Shown piece after piece: positions 38,786 through 48,562 of a DNA stretch of 64,000 nucleotides (within the stretch, counting starts at the first letter, position 1; each line of letters opens with the position of its first letter). The stretch comes from Carpediemonas membranifera. Its lineage: Eukaryota > Fornicata. Position numbers and translations under genes: made by a program. The stretch lies in contig JAHDYR010000007.1 in NCBI GenBank assembly GCA_019828565.1, positions 930,001 to 994,000 of the forward strand, written 5' to 3'. The notes beneath the pieces are model-generated. The model made no database searches. It saw nothing but the letters and a program-made list of their open reading frames with translations, and was not told the DNA's origin.

Positions 38786-40888
38786 ATGCTTCAACCAACG
38801 GCGGCCGAGATTGCACAAGAGGCACAGAAGAAGAGACTTGCTAGATTGAATGAGGCATATGTCAAAAGTTCCATTGCACTTTGCAATGGCTCAATATCTG
38901 ACGTCGTCCGGCTCTACAGCCGCTACACGCTCACTGGATCACCACTACTGTACAGCGCCCTTCGATCAGGCATGGATAGACAGCTTTTACTGCATATTAG
39001 GCTGGCAAACAAAGCTTCAATGCAGATGCCGAGAGACACTCCTCGAGACGGAATGCCCTCCGACCCCAGCAACATTTCGAACCTCGGGGCTGTTCACACT
39101 CTACTACAGTACGTGAAAGACGCCGGCCGTGCCCGCTACATCTTCACCTGCCTCCCCCTACCCCAGCGTCGCCAGCAACGGGCCGTCATCGTCCCCACGG
39201 GCGACCAGGCCGTCGATGCATGGTGGCGCCAGGCCTCACATGACCAAAGCAGGGACCCGATACCACCAGCCATGCTGAAGACGAAGAGTGCCCGCCGTGA
39301 GGCCGAGGGTGCGTACCAGTCAGTTGTGGACCAAATCATGCGACTCGACTCGCAAGGACGCAGGGCCAAGGTTGCAGCACTGTCTCAGCAGGTAGAGGGG
39401 GCGAAGATGAGCAGGAGGAGGCTGCGTTGGCGGCGGCACAGGCTCCAACGGCAGGCGATGCGGCTGGGCATGGTCCCGGGGGGGCTGCCGGACGAAAGCG
39501 ACAGTGAGAGCGAGATTGAGGAGGAAGGACAAGTGGAGTCCGCTGGGGCCGAGCCATTTGTCACAGTTGAGACCGAGCCGGAGCAAAGCAGGGCTGGGAG
39601 TGGGGCACTAGAGGGGGATGAGGATGATGAAAAGACGGAAGCGGCATCCGAGCAAGCTGAGGCCGATCCATTGGTTACAGTTGCTGGGGTGGGTGCGGAG
39701 TCGGGACTGGGCTCTTGCTCGGATGTCTCTTCATCCTCCTCTGCGTCATCTCGTCTCTCATCTAGTGGCTCCGTCTCCGTCTCAAACCCAGCAGACCCTG
39801 CCCCCGGCGCCGGAGTCCCGCCCATGCTGCCCGAGCTCGCCCTGCCCCAGAGCCCCATAGCCCCAGCCGACATCGCCCAGACGCTTTCGAGATGGACCGG
39901 GACGATGCGTGACATCGCCCGTGCAGCAAACACAACACTAGTGCGGCGACTGACAGCTAATCTGTCCGATCACCTCTCAGTGTGGTTCCGGTTCGTGCTC
40001 CTAGCTGACCCGGCCGTCGCGCAGAATTATGCCAGGACGCTGTACGTATCGCCATTCACCCCAGTCATCGAGAACCTCTCAGCCACCGCTATACACTCGA
40101 CTGTGTTGACCCGACTGGGCGAGTTCGACCCAGAGTTCGACCCCGAGAACTCAGCCCTCAGCGCAGTGGTCTCCCCTCATATGGTCAGACTCGAGCTACG
40201 GCACGGGGACTCGGTCATAGGCCAGTTGGCAGGTCCTGAGCTAAGACCCAGGTTCAATTTCCCTTTGTCCAAGTTTTTTGCACATCTTCACATGCCTGGG
40301 AGCATGATCGTTACCAACGTCACGCGTCTATCGCTTCTCATAGCCCAGGTTGAGTGTGGGCTTCGAGAGGCTGCCCTCGAGCTTGCCCGAGTCAGCTGGC
40401 GTCCGGCCCATGTCGACTCAGACGCAGTGGGTCGCACGTCCCGGAACAAGGGTCTGAAGACTGTTCGTGTGGCTCTCCATTGGATCCAGCAGTTCGCCCG
40501 AGTCCTCCTCGAGACCGTGACTCGAGAGATTTATATCAACTCACTTGACCTGGCCCTGGCACGAATCCGGCAGGCGGAGTCTGTGGCAAACATCGACCAG
40601 ACCTTTGTGGACCTCAGGTCTGAGCTTGACGTGGTCTACTCCGAGGTAGGGGCGCCAGTACTGCCCCTTCTCATGTCTATAAGGGGACTCACCGGATTGG
40701 TCGTAGAATGGGCAAAACTGCACGAGACAGGGCATGACGGCCAGCTTGTGATGAAGCTTGGAGGTGTTCTTGAGGCCCTGAGGGCCGTGACGACCAAGGC
40801 GACTGTGCTTCAGGGTGACGTGGAGGGATGTGTCCGGATAGCCTGTGTTGACCTCAGCAGAGGGCTGGGGAGGCTGCTGGAGAGCTAG
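38786..40888 (+). CDS. Gamma-tubulin complex component (GCP family), divergent
   Basis: 700 residues. The N-terminal third has VVRLYSRYTLTGSPLLYSAL. An acidic Ser-rich insertion spans about 235-345. From about 365 the order follows the GCP fold: TLVRRLTANLSDHLSVWFRF with VLLADPAVAQNYARTLYV, a strand-rich segment (MVRLELRHGDSVIG), FPLSKFFAHLHMPGSMIVTN, RLSLLIAQVECGLREAALEL, and a helical end (VALHWIQQFARVLLETVTRE). GCPs form the ring that nucleates microtubules. Similarity is weak and I cannot say which GCP (2-6) it is. Confidence 0.55.
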   Translation: MLQPTAAEIAQEAQKKRLARLNEAYVKSSIALCNGSISDVVRLYSRYTLTGSPLLYSALRSGMDRQLLLHIRLANKASMQMPRDTPRDGMPSDPSNISNLGAVHTLLQYVKDAGRARYIFTCLPLPQRRQQRAVIVPTGDQAVDAWWRQASHDQSRDPIPPAMLKTKSARREAEGAYQSVVDQIMRLDSQGRRAKVAALSQQVEGAKMSRRRLRWRRHRLQRQAMRLGMVPGGLPDESDSESEIEEEGQVESAGAEPFVTVETEPEQSRAGSGALEGDEDDEKTEAASEQAEADPLVTVAGVGAESGLGSCSDVSSSSSASSRLSSSGSVSVSNPADPAPGAGVPPMLPELALPQSPIAPADIAQTLSRWTGTMRDIARAANTTLVRRLTANLSDHLSVWFRFVLLADPAVAQNYARTLYVSPFTPVIENLSATAIHSTVLTRLGEFDPEFDPENSALSAVVSPHMVRLELRHGDSVIGQLAGPELRPRFNFPLSKFFAHLHMPGSMIVTNVTRLSLLIAQVECGLREAALELARVSWRPAHVDSDAVGRTSRNKGLKTVRVALHWIQQFARVLLETVTREIYINSLDLALARIRQAESVANIDQTFVDLRSELDVVYSEVGAPVLPLLMSIRGLTGLVVEWAKLHETGHDGQLVMKLGGVLEALRAVTTKATVLQGDVEGCVRIACVDLSRGLGRLLES

Positions 40889-41118
40889 AAATGTATGATT
40901 GTTGCCTCTGAATTTTGTAGAGCTGGCGCGTTGTCAGTTTTAAAAGTGCGCACTTGTTCTTGGTGATCAGAGCGGGAAACCAATGGCGGATGCTTAGAGA
41001 GCCTTGTAATGTCCAAGCCCGGTCTCTCTCTTGATTCCACAAGCAGAAGATTGGTGGAAGATCCTGGCGCGACTTTGCGCAGTTTCGCGCCACAATTCCC
41101 AAGCCGCGCGAAAGTGCA

Positions 41119-41826
41119 ATGCCTGTATTCACAAGCCTTAGCGGTGAGAAAACCATGCAATCGAAGCTCCTTATCGTTGAGGGCAACATTGGTGCTGGAA
41201 AAAGCACCGTTTGCGCTTCCCTCAGCAACACACTTGGCTTCCGCATCTTTGAGGAGCCCGTGAAGAGCAATCCGTACCTAGAGGACTTTTATAAGGATCC
41301 ACACCGCATTGCTCCCATCATGCAGCGCTGGCTATTCGAGCAGCGCCTCGCTACCTACAAGGAGGCTGTCCAGCACATCGAGGAAACAGGCCAAGGCGTC
41401 ATCCTCGACAGATCCGTCTTCAGCGACTGGGCCTTCGCTTACCAATCCCTCGTTGATGGCTTCTTCACCGAGCAGCAATACGAGGAGTACCAGACGATGC
41501 GGGAGGTCGCCCTGAGAGGACTTCCCCTCCCCACGATGTGCATCTACCTCGACGTCAGCCCCGAGCAGTGTCTCTACCGCATCACACAGCTCCGCAAGCG
41601 CGAGTGCGAGGCGGGCATGCCCATTGAATACCTCAGGGGTCTGGACGCGTCACACGCCATGCTCCTCGATGACCTCGAGAAGGTCGGGATTGAGGTGCTC
41701 CGGGTCGACTGGGAATCCTTTGGGGACATCGAGCCCATTGAGAAAAGCGTGCAGCGGACGCCTCTGAACACCAGGCTCTGGGGTGTTGACCGCGGCCGTG
41801 TTCCCCGTACCACGCTGTTCGTGTAG
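41119..41826 (+). CDS. Deoxynucleoside kinase
   Basis: Phosphorylates deoxynucleosides in nucleotide salvage. 235 residues. P-loop EGNIGAGKST (about residues 20-29), a catalytic and base-binding block FEEPVKSNPYLEDFYKD, the DRS motif VILDRSVFSDWAFA (about 93-106), the Arg-rich lid RITQLRKRECEAGMPIEYL, and YLDVSPEQCL before it. Length and motif order fit the dCK/dGK/TK2 and insect dNK family. Substrate preference cannot be read. A truncated deoxyribose-phosphate aldolase gene at 46.9 kb belongs to the same salvage area. Confidence 0.88.
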   Translation: MPVFTSLSGEKTMQSKLLIVEGNIGAGKSTVCASLSNTLGFRIFEEPVKSNPYLEDFYKDPHRIAPIMQRWLFEQRLATYKEAVQHIEETGQGVILDRSVFSDWAFAYQSLVDGFFTEQQYEEYQTMREVALRGLPLPTMCIYLDVSPEQCLYRITQLRKRECEAGMPIEYLRGLDASHAMLLDDLEKVGIEVLRVDWESFGDIEPIEKSVQRTPLNTRLWGVDRGRVPRTTLFV

Positions 41827-41836
41827 ATAGCAAGCT

Positions 41837-41844
41837 GATAAATG
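41837..41844 (+). terminator. Candidate poly(A) element GATAAATG after the kinase gene
   Basis: Variant of CATAAATG, 10 bases after the stop. Confidence 0.3.
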
Positions 41845-41940
41845 TATATTATCATTGGTCTGGTTATTCTGCAGATTCCTAGAAATGAACACATCAAATG
41901 TGGGCATTTTAAGGTCTTCGACACTGAAAACTGCAAAGCA

Positions 41941-42829
41941 ATGCAAGTAGATGACGTCGAGATCAGAGACGTATACGCCTCTAATTTAGAGAAAGAGTTT
42001 GCTAATATGATCGAAGTTTCGAAGACACATCCCTTCATAGCGATGGTTTGTACAATTTTTGCCCTTTATGCAGGATACGGAGTTCCCAGGCGCAATTTAC
42101 CGCCCTCCAAACAATGCCACGTCAATGCAGCTGTATCAAAACCTCTGTGCGAATGTGAATGACCTGAAAATCATCCAGCTTGGTGTGTCGCTGCACAACT
42201 CGGCCGGGCAGCCCGCCACGCCCTGCGGATGCTGGCAATTCAACTTCAAGTTCGATTTGAACAGTGATCCTCACGACAGACCCTCCATTGAACTCCTCCA
42301 GGAGGCTGGGATCGACTTTGACTTGTTCGCCAAGGACGGCATCGATGTGCTCCGCTTCTCATATCTCCTGATGGGCTCCGGCCTAGTCTGCAACCCCGCA
42401 GTGCACTGGATTGCCTTCCATTCGTCGTACGACTTCCTGTACCTCACTCGCGTCCTCGTTCACGGAGCCCTGCCCACAACGAACTCCGGCCGGCTCTTTG
42501 AGATGCTCCGCGACTACTTCCCCTCATTCTATGACGTCAAGCACATCATGCGGGCGGCCAAGAGCTGGTCTGGCGGCCTGGACCGGCTGGCATCGGATAT
42601 GAACATCCCTCGAGTCGGTCCGACTCACCAGGCTGGGTCGGACGCGCTGCTGACGGGCAAGGTCTTCTTCTTCATGGCCTGGGACTTGCACGCCGAGCCC
42701 CACACCCTCGACAACGTCCTCGGCGTCTACCGAGGGCACAGCTACGGCCTGCATAGCGTCGGGGATCACGTGCAGACGTTCTACCCGCCCAACAGCATCC
42801 AGGGCACACCCGTCCGGCCTATATCATAG
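41941..42829 (+). CDS. CAF1: CAF1/POP2 deadenylase (CNOT7-like)
   Basis: Poly(A)-shortening exonuclease of the CCR4-NOT complex. Exon 1 (41941-42045) encodes MQVDDVEIRDVYASNLEKEF to PFIAM. The intron 42046-42073 (28 nt, GTTTGT...TATGCAG) is removed to join DTEFPGAIYRP. The DEDD nuclease residues are present: DTE directly after the junction, the Asp in FHSSYDFLYL, and HQAGSDALLT. FKFDLNSD and the family segment WQFNFKF are conserved. The spliced protein has 286 residues, the normal size. The intron falls between AM and DTEF in the first catalytic motif, which makes the splice beyond doubt. Confidence 0.94.
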
Positions 42830-42888
42830 ATCACTCGGCCGCACACCCTTGATTGTAAAGCGCAGCTCCAGCAAGCTTTTTTTGGCGA

Positions 42889-42895
42889 TTTACGT
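42889..42895 (+). promoter_or_regulatory. TTTACGT element
   Basis: TTTACGT in a T-rich, gene-free stretch between CAF1 and the small gene at 43098, resembling the element before other starts. Confidence 0.2.
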
Positions 42896-43097
42896 TGAAT
42901 GTATCTTGAGAAATCTGCGTAGAAGAAACAATCACGTCGAAAACACATGGGAAATCTTGGTAGTTCTCTCTCTGTTGATCCTAACGCTGGTGGCCCCCCT
43001 ACTAGCAACGCAATTCGTGTTGAGCCCGTTTTCGTGAGGCCCGAGCCCTCGGAGATCGAGCCACTCAGAACCGGTGGATTCTAACATCAGTAAAGCA

Positions 43098-43401
43098 ATG
43101 CACTGGTAATTGGGGCATTTGTTTGCATCACAGTTCCACTTTTCTGCCCATTCTGAATGATTGTACGGAGTGTTTTTTCCAGACCTCACATTATTGGCTC
43201 AATCTTGACCTAGCGCTGCCGGATTCCCGGCCAGAACTGGCTCAGATCGGTCGGCCCAGAGCCGATCTCACATCGTGGACTGGCAACAACAGGATCAGCC
43301 AGGCGGGGCAACGAGTGTCGGCAAGAAAGTCAAGGACCGGAAGCGTTTACCGATTGGTGCAAGCCGCAAGGCCCCTCACATATTGTTCGTACCTTAGCTA
43401 G
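43098..43401 (+). CDS. Doubtful small two-exon gene
   Basis: An ATG at 43098 followed by a 28-nt GTAATT...ATCACAG intron (43106-43133) leads into a 91-residue frame: STFLPILNDCTECFFQTSHY, then a Ser/Arg-rich end stopping at 43401. The intron size fits the local rule. The protein shows no recognisable domain and its last part lies next to Fanzor-derived DNA, so it may be a chance frame or decayed gene. An upstream frame, MGNLGSSLSVDPNAGGPP (from 42947), could be an earlier exon. Confidence 0.25.
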
Positions 43402-43497
43402 CCCAGCCCAACCTGTGGCTCCGTAGTTCATGGCGCGGTGTTGTCATCGGGCAATCCCCTCCATGATCGATGACATCATGGTCTTTGACCAGCTTAG

Positions 43498-43713
43498 GGC
43501 CCGCTTGTTGTTGCAACCCTTCTTGTACGTGGGCCGGCCAGCCACCCGACCGCCACGGTATTTCTCGCGACCCACCCAAACGGTCACAGCAACAGAGACC
43601 CCGTCTGTCTTCACAGAGAGCACTCTGCGGAGCTTGGTGATGTCACCGTGATCACGCTCGTATCTATCAACCTGCTCAGTGGTCTAGTTCTTAGTTGCTG
43701 ACCAATTCCGATG
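43498..43713 (-). pseudogene. Fanzor fragment (copy 3)
   Basis: The reverse strand closely matches the Fanzor gene from about 6045 to 6250, including DRYERDHGDITKLRRVLSVK and VWVGREKYRGGRVA, followed by RPTYKKG. Homology stops on both sides, before the RuvC motifs. It is a stranded internal piece of about 215 bp, lying 80 bases before RPT4 on the other strand. Confidence 0.8.
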
Positions 43714-43791
43714 ACATGCTGCTGGCGCGAAGAGGCATGAACTTCGCGATCAATACCTTAATCATTTGATGTGTGTCAAACGAAGCGAAAC

Positions 43792-45014
43792 ATGGCAAAC
43801 CGTGAAGAACTGATCCAGAGCTATTTAGACGCTACTCGTGATCACGAAGCGGCGTCAGATAGACTGAAGCAAAGTTCGTTGCTCTACACATTCTCATATA
43901 GTCAGAAAGGAGAAGAGTGAGCTTGACCGCGACTACCAGCTCAGCGAGATGCACATTAACGCCCTCCAAAGTGTTGGGCAACTTATAGGCGAGATCCTCC
44001 GCAAGATTGATGACGATCAGTGTTCGTATCACCGAGTATTCTCACCCAGACATTGTCAAGGCAACGCACGGGCAAAAGTACCTCGTCAACGCCCGAAAGA
44101 AGGTAGAAGCCGAGCTCCTCCGCGAGGGAACCCGTGTAGCTCTGGATATGCAGACGTACACGATCATGCGGGCACTCCCCCGCGAGGTTGACCCGACAGT
44201 TTTCCACATGCTCCACGAGGACCCTGGGGACATCCAGTACGACCAGATCGGCGGCCTCGACGAGCAGCTGGAGCAAGTCCGCGAGGTCATCGACCTGCCC
44301 CTCTCCGAGCCGGAGTTGTTCAAGAACGTCGGGATTCGGCCCCCCAAGGGTGTCCTGCTGTACGGCCCGCCGGGCACGGGTAAGACGCTGATAGCCAGGG
44401 CACTCGCGCATAACGTCAAGGCCAATTTCCTCAAGATCGTCGCCTCGTCCATCATTCAGAAGTACATTGGCGAGTCACCACGAATCATCCGAGAGATCTT
44501 CGCATACGCCAAGGAGCACGAGCCAGCGATCGTATTTATCGATGAGATCGACGCCATCGGCGGTCGTCGTCTGAGCGACGGCACATCGACCGACCGCGAG
44601 GTCCAGCGCACGCTCATGGAGCTCCTCAACCAGCTTGACGGCTTCGACGATCTGGGCCAGGTGAAGGTCGTGTTCGCGACCAACCGGCCCGACATCCTCG
44701 ACCCCGCCCTTCTCCGTCCCGGCCGACTCGACCGGAAGATCGAGATCGGGCTCCCCAACGAGGCGGGTCGGAAGCACATCCTGGCCATCCACTCGAGTAA
44801 GATGCACCTGGCCCCCGGGATTGACTGGGCGCCCATCGTCAAGGCCTCCGACGGCTTCAACGGGGCCGATCTCCGCAACGTCTGCACCGAGGCCGGAATG
44901 TGCGCCATCCGGGACGAGAGGGGCGTGATCGAGCAGGGCGACCTACTCAAGGCTGTGCGGAAACTCGGGGACTCCAAGAAGCTGGAGACGGCGCTGAAGT
45001 ATGAGAAGGTTTAG
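43792..45014 (+). CDS. RPT4: 26S proteasome regulatory ATPase RPT4
   Basis: One of six ATPases in the base of the 19S regulatory particle. Three exons: 43792-43873, 43902-44021, 44050-45014. Both introns are 28 nt (GTTCGT...ATATAG and GTTCGT...ACCCAG). Splicing yields [20 protein letters not shown] across the first junction and [20 protein letters not shown] across the second, both matching the Rpt4/PSMC6 coiled coil and OB domain. AAA motifs: Walker A GPPGTGKT, Walker B IVFIDEID, sensor ATNRPD, arginine finger RPGRLDRKI. The spliced product of 388 residues fits PSMC6 (389). Confidence 0.95.
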
Positions 45015-45163
45015 GCGATGGGACATAAAATGCGATGTAGGTACATTTATTGCCGGGTGGGAGAGGCCCAGTATGCCGTCCGAGTCGAGCCTTCATTGGT
45101 GACCCTGACCACTTCACGAACTTCACAAAGTCCTCGATCCCCAAAAGTTCCACCACCCGTACA

Positions 45164-45635
45164 ATGTTCTCAGACAACTCAAAGGTCAGAAAGACGTTTG
45201 CGGAGCTAAAAAAAGTCCCCAGTGAAGATGACGAGAAGATCATGAAGCCCATTCATCTCAAACTGGGCCGCGGGCTTCAGTTCCAGCACCATCCAGCGCT
45301 CAAGGGCTGGCAGAACGGTATGTACACGCTATCTTTGCGTATCTCACTCAGAAACAGAGTCTCAGCCAGTGAAGCTGGAGGAAATGAAGGAAGAAATCCG
45401 CGGTGAATGCCGCGCCCTCCGCACGGAGTACCAGGATCTCGTCGACACCGTAGACCACCTCAGAGCCCATGTACTGGGCCAGATTGATTACTTTGACCGG
45501 CTCCACGCCTTCGCCGCCCAGTTCCCAGAGACCCTGCCCCGTCCCGTGGCCGCGGACAAGTATGATGAGTTCAGGATGCCCGACTCGGACATGGCCCGCG
45601 TCCCCGAAAGCATGATGAAGATCACACTGGCCTAG
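45164..45635 (+). CDS. Unknown small helical protein with one intron
   Basis: Exon 1 (45164-45317) encodes MFSDNSKVRKTFAELKKVPS to LKGWQN. The intron 45318-45351 (34 nt, GTATGT...CACTCAG) joins it to ETESQPVKLEEMKEEIRGEC in phase. The 145-residue product has a central coiled coil (CRALRTEYQDLVDTVDHLRA) and ends ARVPESMMKITLA. It may be a small subunit of a cytoskeletal or trafficking complex; no family recognised. It follows RPT4 closely on the same strand. Confidence 0.6.
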
Positions 45636-46098
45636 GTTTGTCATGGGTGAGGGATGGGGCCCTGTTGGGGCAGCGTGCGATGACGGGTCATGGGTCATGA
45701 CTCATGGTTGAGACAGCTGCGATCATGCGTAAGAATGTTATAAAGCTGCAAGCTTCTGTGTGACATGGTTCATGTCTCCTGAACCAGGTTGACAAAGATC
45801 GATCGTTCCTGGTGACGAAGTCGGCCGAGAAATCGTTGTATCATGCAATACTATGATAATAGCGTGGGGTTCAGACCATTGTAGCAAACTCCATCAATTG
45901 TACGACTCTTGATCATGACCTTTACGATCATGGTCGACGAGGAAATCCCACCAAAAACGTGTTCCTACAGACTAAATACCATTTATGTTCGTGAATACAG
46001 GAGAGGAACCGTATGTCTGCCGTAATAGCTGTATTCCTCTCACAGTCGCTTCAAGTTGCATAAAAAAAACTGGCATCGAAGGAACGTGCGCTTGAACT
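45636..46098. other. Intergenic stretch before RPL27A
   Basis: AT-richer than the surroundings. It contains ATCATG-rich DNA near 45890-45945 and a seven-A run near 46062. No tRNA-like T-arm or open frame of note. Confidence 0.4.
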
Positions 46099-46570
46099 AT
46101 GCCTACTGTTGCTCACAAGTCGCGTAAGCACCGCGGTCAGGTTTCTGCTGGTCACGGCCGTGTTGGCCGTGCTCGCAAGCATCCCGGCGGTCACGGTAAC
46201 GCTGGTGGCCTCACTCACCACCGTACTCTCTTCGATCGGTTCGTTTTCTTGACGATTATACTTACAAAGCTACCACCCCCACTACTTCGGCAAGCTCGGC
46301 ATGCGCCACCTTCACATGCTCAAGAACCGCGATTTCTGCCCTACCGTGAACATTGAGAAGCTTCTCACTCTTGTCCCCGAGGAGGTTCGCGAGAAGGCTC
46401 TCGCTGGCACCCCCGAGAACGCTCTCGTTCTTGACGTTACCCAGCACGGTGCTTTCAAGGTCCTTGGCAAGGGCAACCTTCCCTGCCCCCTTATTGTCCG
46501 CGCCCGTTTCTTCTCTCAGCAGGCTGAGCAGAAGATCCTCGCTGCCGGCGGCCGCTGCGAGATCCTCTAA
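46099..46570 (+). CDS. RPL27A: 60S ribosomal protein L27a (uL15)
   Basis: Large-subunit ribosomal protein. Exon 1 (46099-46238) encodes [39 protein letters not shown] and TLFDR. The intron 46239-46269 (31 nt, GTTCGT...TACAAAG) joins it to [19 protein letters not shown] in phase, the conserved uL15 core. It continues [17 protein letters not shown] and ends RCEIL. The spliced product of 146 residues fits the family (about 148). Codon bias is strong, as in RPL21. Confidence 0.95.
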
Positions 46571-46891
46571 ACGGATGGCATAAACCCAATGCCCGTCTGG
46601 TGCGTAAAGATTTTTGGTGATCAGTTGAGCGAGCAGAATGGGGTATGGAAGGTTTCTCGGTCAGAACGTCAGCCGTAGTCACAAAGAGCCGCCCAATTGC
46701 TGAACTCATTGACTTTCTTTCCTTTACTGCGAGATTACGGCCAGAATGCTCAGAGGGCGCGACTCCCGCCACCCCGACCTGCACCGACAGCGGGGCAGGC
46801 CAGTTGCCCGCCGCTCAATGATCTGGCGCCCATGGACCTGTTATATACAGTCGCTTAACGTCGTAAAGAAGAAGATCCAAATCGCGATCTG
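46571..46891. other. Intergenic stretch
   Basis: CATAAACC, a weak relative of the poly(A) octamer, follows RPL27A at 46578. No gene seen. Confidence 0.35.
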
Positions 46892-47423
46892 ATGCCCTTC
46901 GATCCTGCTACCGTTCCTGTAATCATTGATGCTGCCAAGGCCGTTGCCAAGGCCGATGCCGCTACTGCTGCTCGTGCCATCTCCGTGCTCGATCTCACCG
47001 GCCTGAACGACAACGACACCGATGCTGTCATCGAGGCTCTTTGCAAGCGTGCTGTCAACACTGCTGGCCACACCGCCGCTGTCTGCGTCTACGCTCCCTT
47101 CATCAAGACTCGCGCTGCTCTCGGCGAGAACCTCGTCAAGATTGCCACCGTGAACTTCCCCGCTGGCGGCAACGACGTCGAGGCCGTCAAGGCCGAGACT
47201 GAGGCTACTGTTGCTGACGGCACCGATGAGATCGATCTCGTCCTCCCCTACAAGGCCTTCCTTGCCGGCGACATTGCCACATGCGAGACCATGCTCGACG
47301 CCACCCGCGCCGCCTGCAGCACCAAGGCCGACATGAAGGTCATCCTTGAGTCCGGCTACTACGACGACCTCGCCAAGGTCTACGATGCCACCCGCCTCTG
47401 CATCAAGCACGGCGCCAACTTCG
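46892..47423 (+). pseudogene. deoC: Deoxyribose-phosphate aldolase, C-terminus cut off
   Basis: Cleaves 2-deoxyribose 5-phosphate to acetaldehyde and glyceraldehyde 3-phosphate in deoxynucleoside breakdown. The first 177 residues follow the family: ISVLDLTGLNDNDTDAVIEA, VCVYAPFIK, KIATVNFPAGGNDVEAVKAE, TDEIDLVLPYKAFLAGD and MKVILESGYYDD, with the Lys of KVILE present. At HGANFA the gene runs into a 31-bp inverted repeat and then Fanzor DNA. The next family segment, with the Schiff-base Lys in FIKTSTG, is missing, so no enzyme is expected. Codon bias is that of an expressed gene, so the break is recent or an assembly artefact. Confidence 0.88.
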
Positions 47424-47463
47424 CTCTCTTGACGAAGTTGGCGCCGTGCTTGATGCAGAGGCG
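47393..47463. repeat. 31-bp perfect inverted repeat at the deoC break
   Basis: 47393-47423 is the exact reverse complement of 47433-47463, with a 9-base spacer (CTCTCTTGA). The left arm is deoC coding sequence, so the right arm is an inverted duplicate of the end of the surviving gene. This is typical of fold-back or template-switch joining. Confidence 0.95.
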
Positions 47464-47976
47464 TGTTCAAGACAGACACGCAGGCGCCTCTTCATAGCTG
47501 GGGTGAGCACTGTTACTCCGCGCTCGAGGATGATGAACCCAGGCCTGACCGGTGCCATCGGCACGAACGGAATGAGCTTCGGCTCTGGCAGGGCCTGACT
47601 GAACTCGAGGTTCACGGCACGAGTGAGTGTGACCAGCTTGGTCACTGCAGCACTCATGCGCGTGACGCACGACAGCACGCCGACGAGGGCCCCGGCCACG
47701 GTACCAGTGCGACCCACCCGCTGCTCCTCGGGCAATGCATGTATGTGGGATGATACATGCCATGATCGGCGGCTATTGCGACGTACTCAGTGTCGAGCTC
47801 GCCTAGGGTGTCGAGAAAATCCTGTCGTACACCCAGCCGATCACGGAGGAGCGTACGCACCCGTTCTAACCCAGCACGAAGACTGGTCAGGTACCCGGGT
47901 GACGCGCGCGAGAGCTGCTCCAAGGTTGAGGACGCTGTTGAAGTTCAGTCGTTGCCGCCAGCGTGTGCGGAGGTGA
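47464..47976 (-). pseudogene. Fanzor fragment, N-terminal part (copy 2)
   Basis: Reads on the reverse strand from about 47976 to 47470 and matches 5691-6030 of the main Fanzor copy, extending it further upstream: SLEQLSRASPGYLTSLRAGL, RVRTLLRDRLGVRQDFLDTL, ELDTEYVAIAADHGMYHPTY. It then changes frame to RVGRTGTVAGALVGVLSCVT and ALPEPKLIPFVPM, MKRRLRV. The frame change near TYM lies at the same place in both copies. Here the region near 47555 has two bases that copy 1 lacks. The copy ends where the deoC inverted repeat begins, before any RuvC motif. Confidence 0.8.
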
Positions 47977-48112
47977 GATCAGGAAGATCATATCGAATCT
48001 TTAGAGGACGGTGATAAATCAAGCTTAGCACTGCTGGCTGTGGCTGTGATTGTGACCGTCGTTGCCCAAGTTCATGACTTGGTGACGAGTCGACACAGCA
48101 CCGCCATCACCA

Positions 48113-48562
48113 ATGGCACCCACCGTTTCAGTAGAGGCAGATGTGCAGACCCGTATGCGCAGAGGAACGCGTGCTATTGGACAAGCCGTCCAGGAAGCTC
48201 TCGGACAGGCGTCTGATGGCCAGGTTTTCGCGAAAGTGACGAAGGACTTTGCTGTGAAGGAACACCGCATCAGAAACACCAATGCACACATCATTGAGCT
48301 TGATAACAACACGCAGAAGATCAATCGTCTCTTGCGAGATCTTGCTGGCGCTGCCCATCACGTCGATGATGCTGCCAACTCTGCCAGGACGGCTCTGAAC
48401 GACACACTGGGCATGGTTTTCGAACAGGAGCGTGAAGAGGCATGCGAGGAGCCTACAGGCGCGGATGCACAGCCGCAGGTTGCCGCTGCCGACGACGCAG
48501 AGCCCGAGATGGGCGAGCCCGAACATAAGCACGAAGAGTCCGCTCCGGAGGGTGCAGAGTAG
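48113..48562 (+). CDS. Small helical protein, possibly BORCS7-like
   Basis: 149 residues, MAPTVSVEADVQTRMRRGTR. One long helix (about 20-100; FAKVTKDFAVKEHRIRNTNA and INRLLRDLAGAAHHVDDAAN), then an acidic Ala/Glu-rich tail. The order of a helix entry, a KEHRI block and a long coiled coil faintly resembles BORCS7, and BORCS8 occurs at 26.7 kb, but the similarity is too low to name it. It could be any small subunit of a BORC/BLOC-like complex. Confidence 0.5.
   Translation: MAPTVSVEADVQTRMRRGTRAIGQAVQEALGQASDGQVFAKVTKDFAVKEHRIRNTNAHIIELDNNTQKINRLLRDLAGAAHHVDDAANSARTALNDTLGMVFEQEREEACEEPTGADAQPQVAAADDAEPEMGEPEHKHEESAPEGAE

Noticed and set aside
42947-43084. Small frame MGNLGSSLS... as a myristoylated BORCS5 (myrlysin)
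   Set aside because: Only the MG start and Ser content fit; no conserved myrlysin block is present and the frame stops after 45 codons.
47424-47497. Continuation of deoC to the stop at 47497 as a genuine altered C-terminus
   Set aside because: The last codons read the inverted copy of deoC and Fanzor DNA; the conserved Schiff-base segment is absent.
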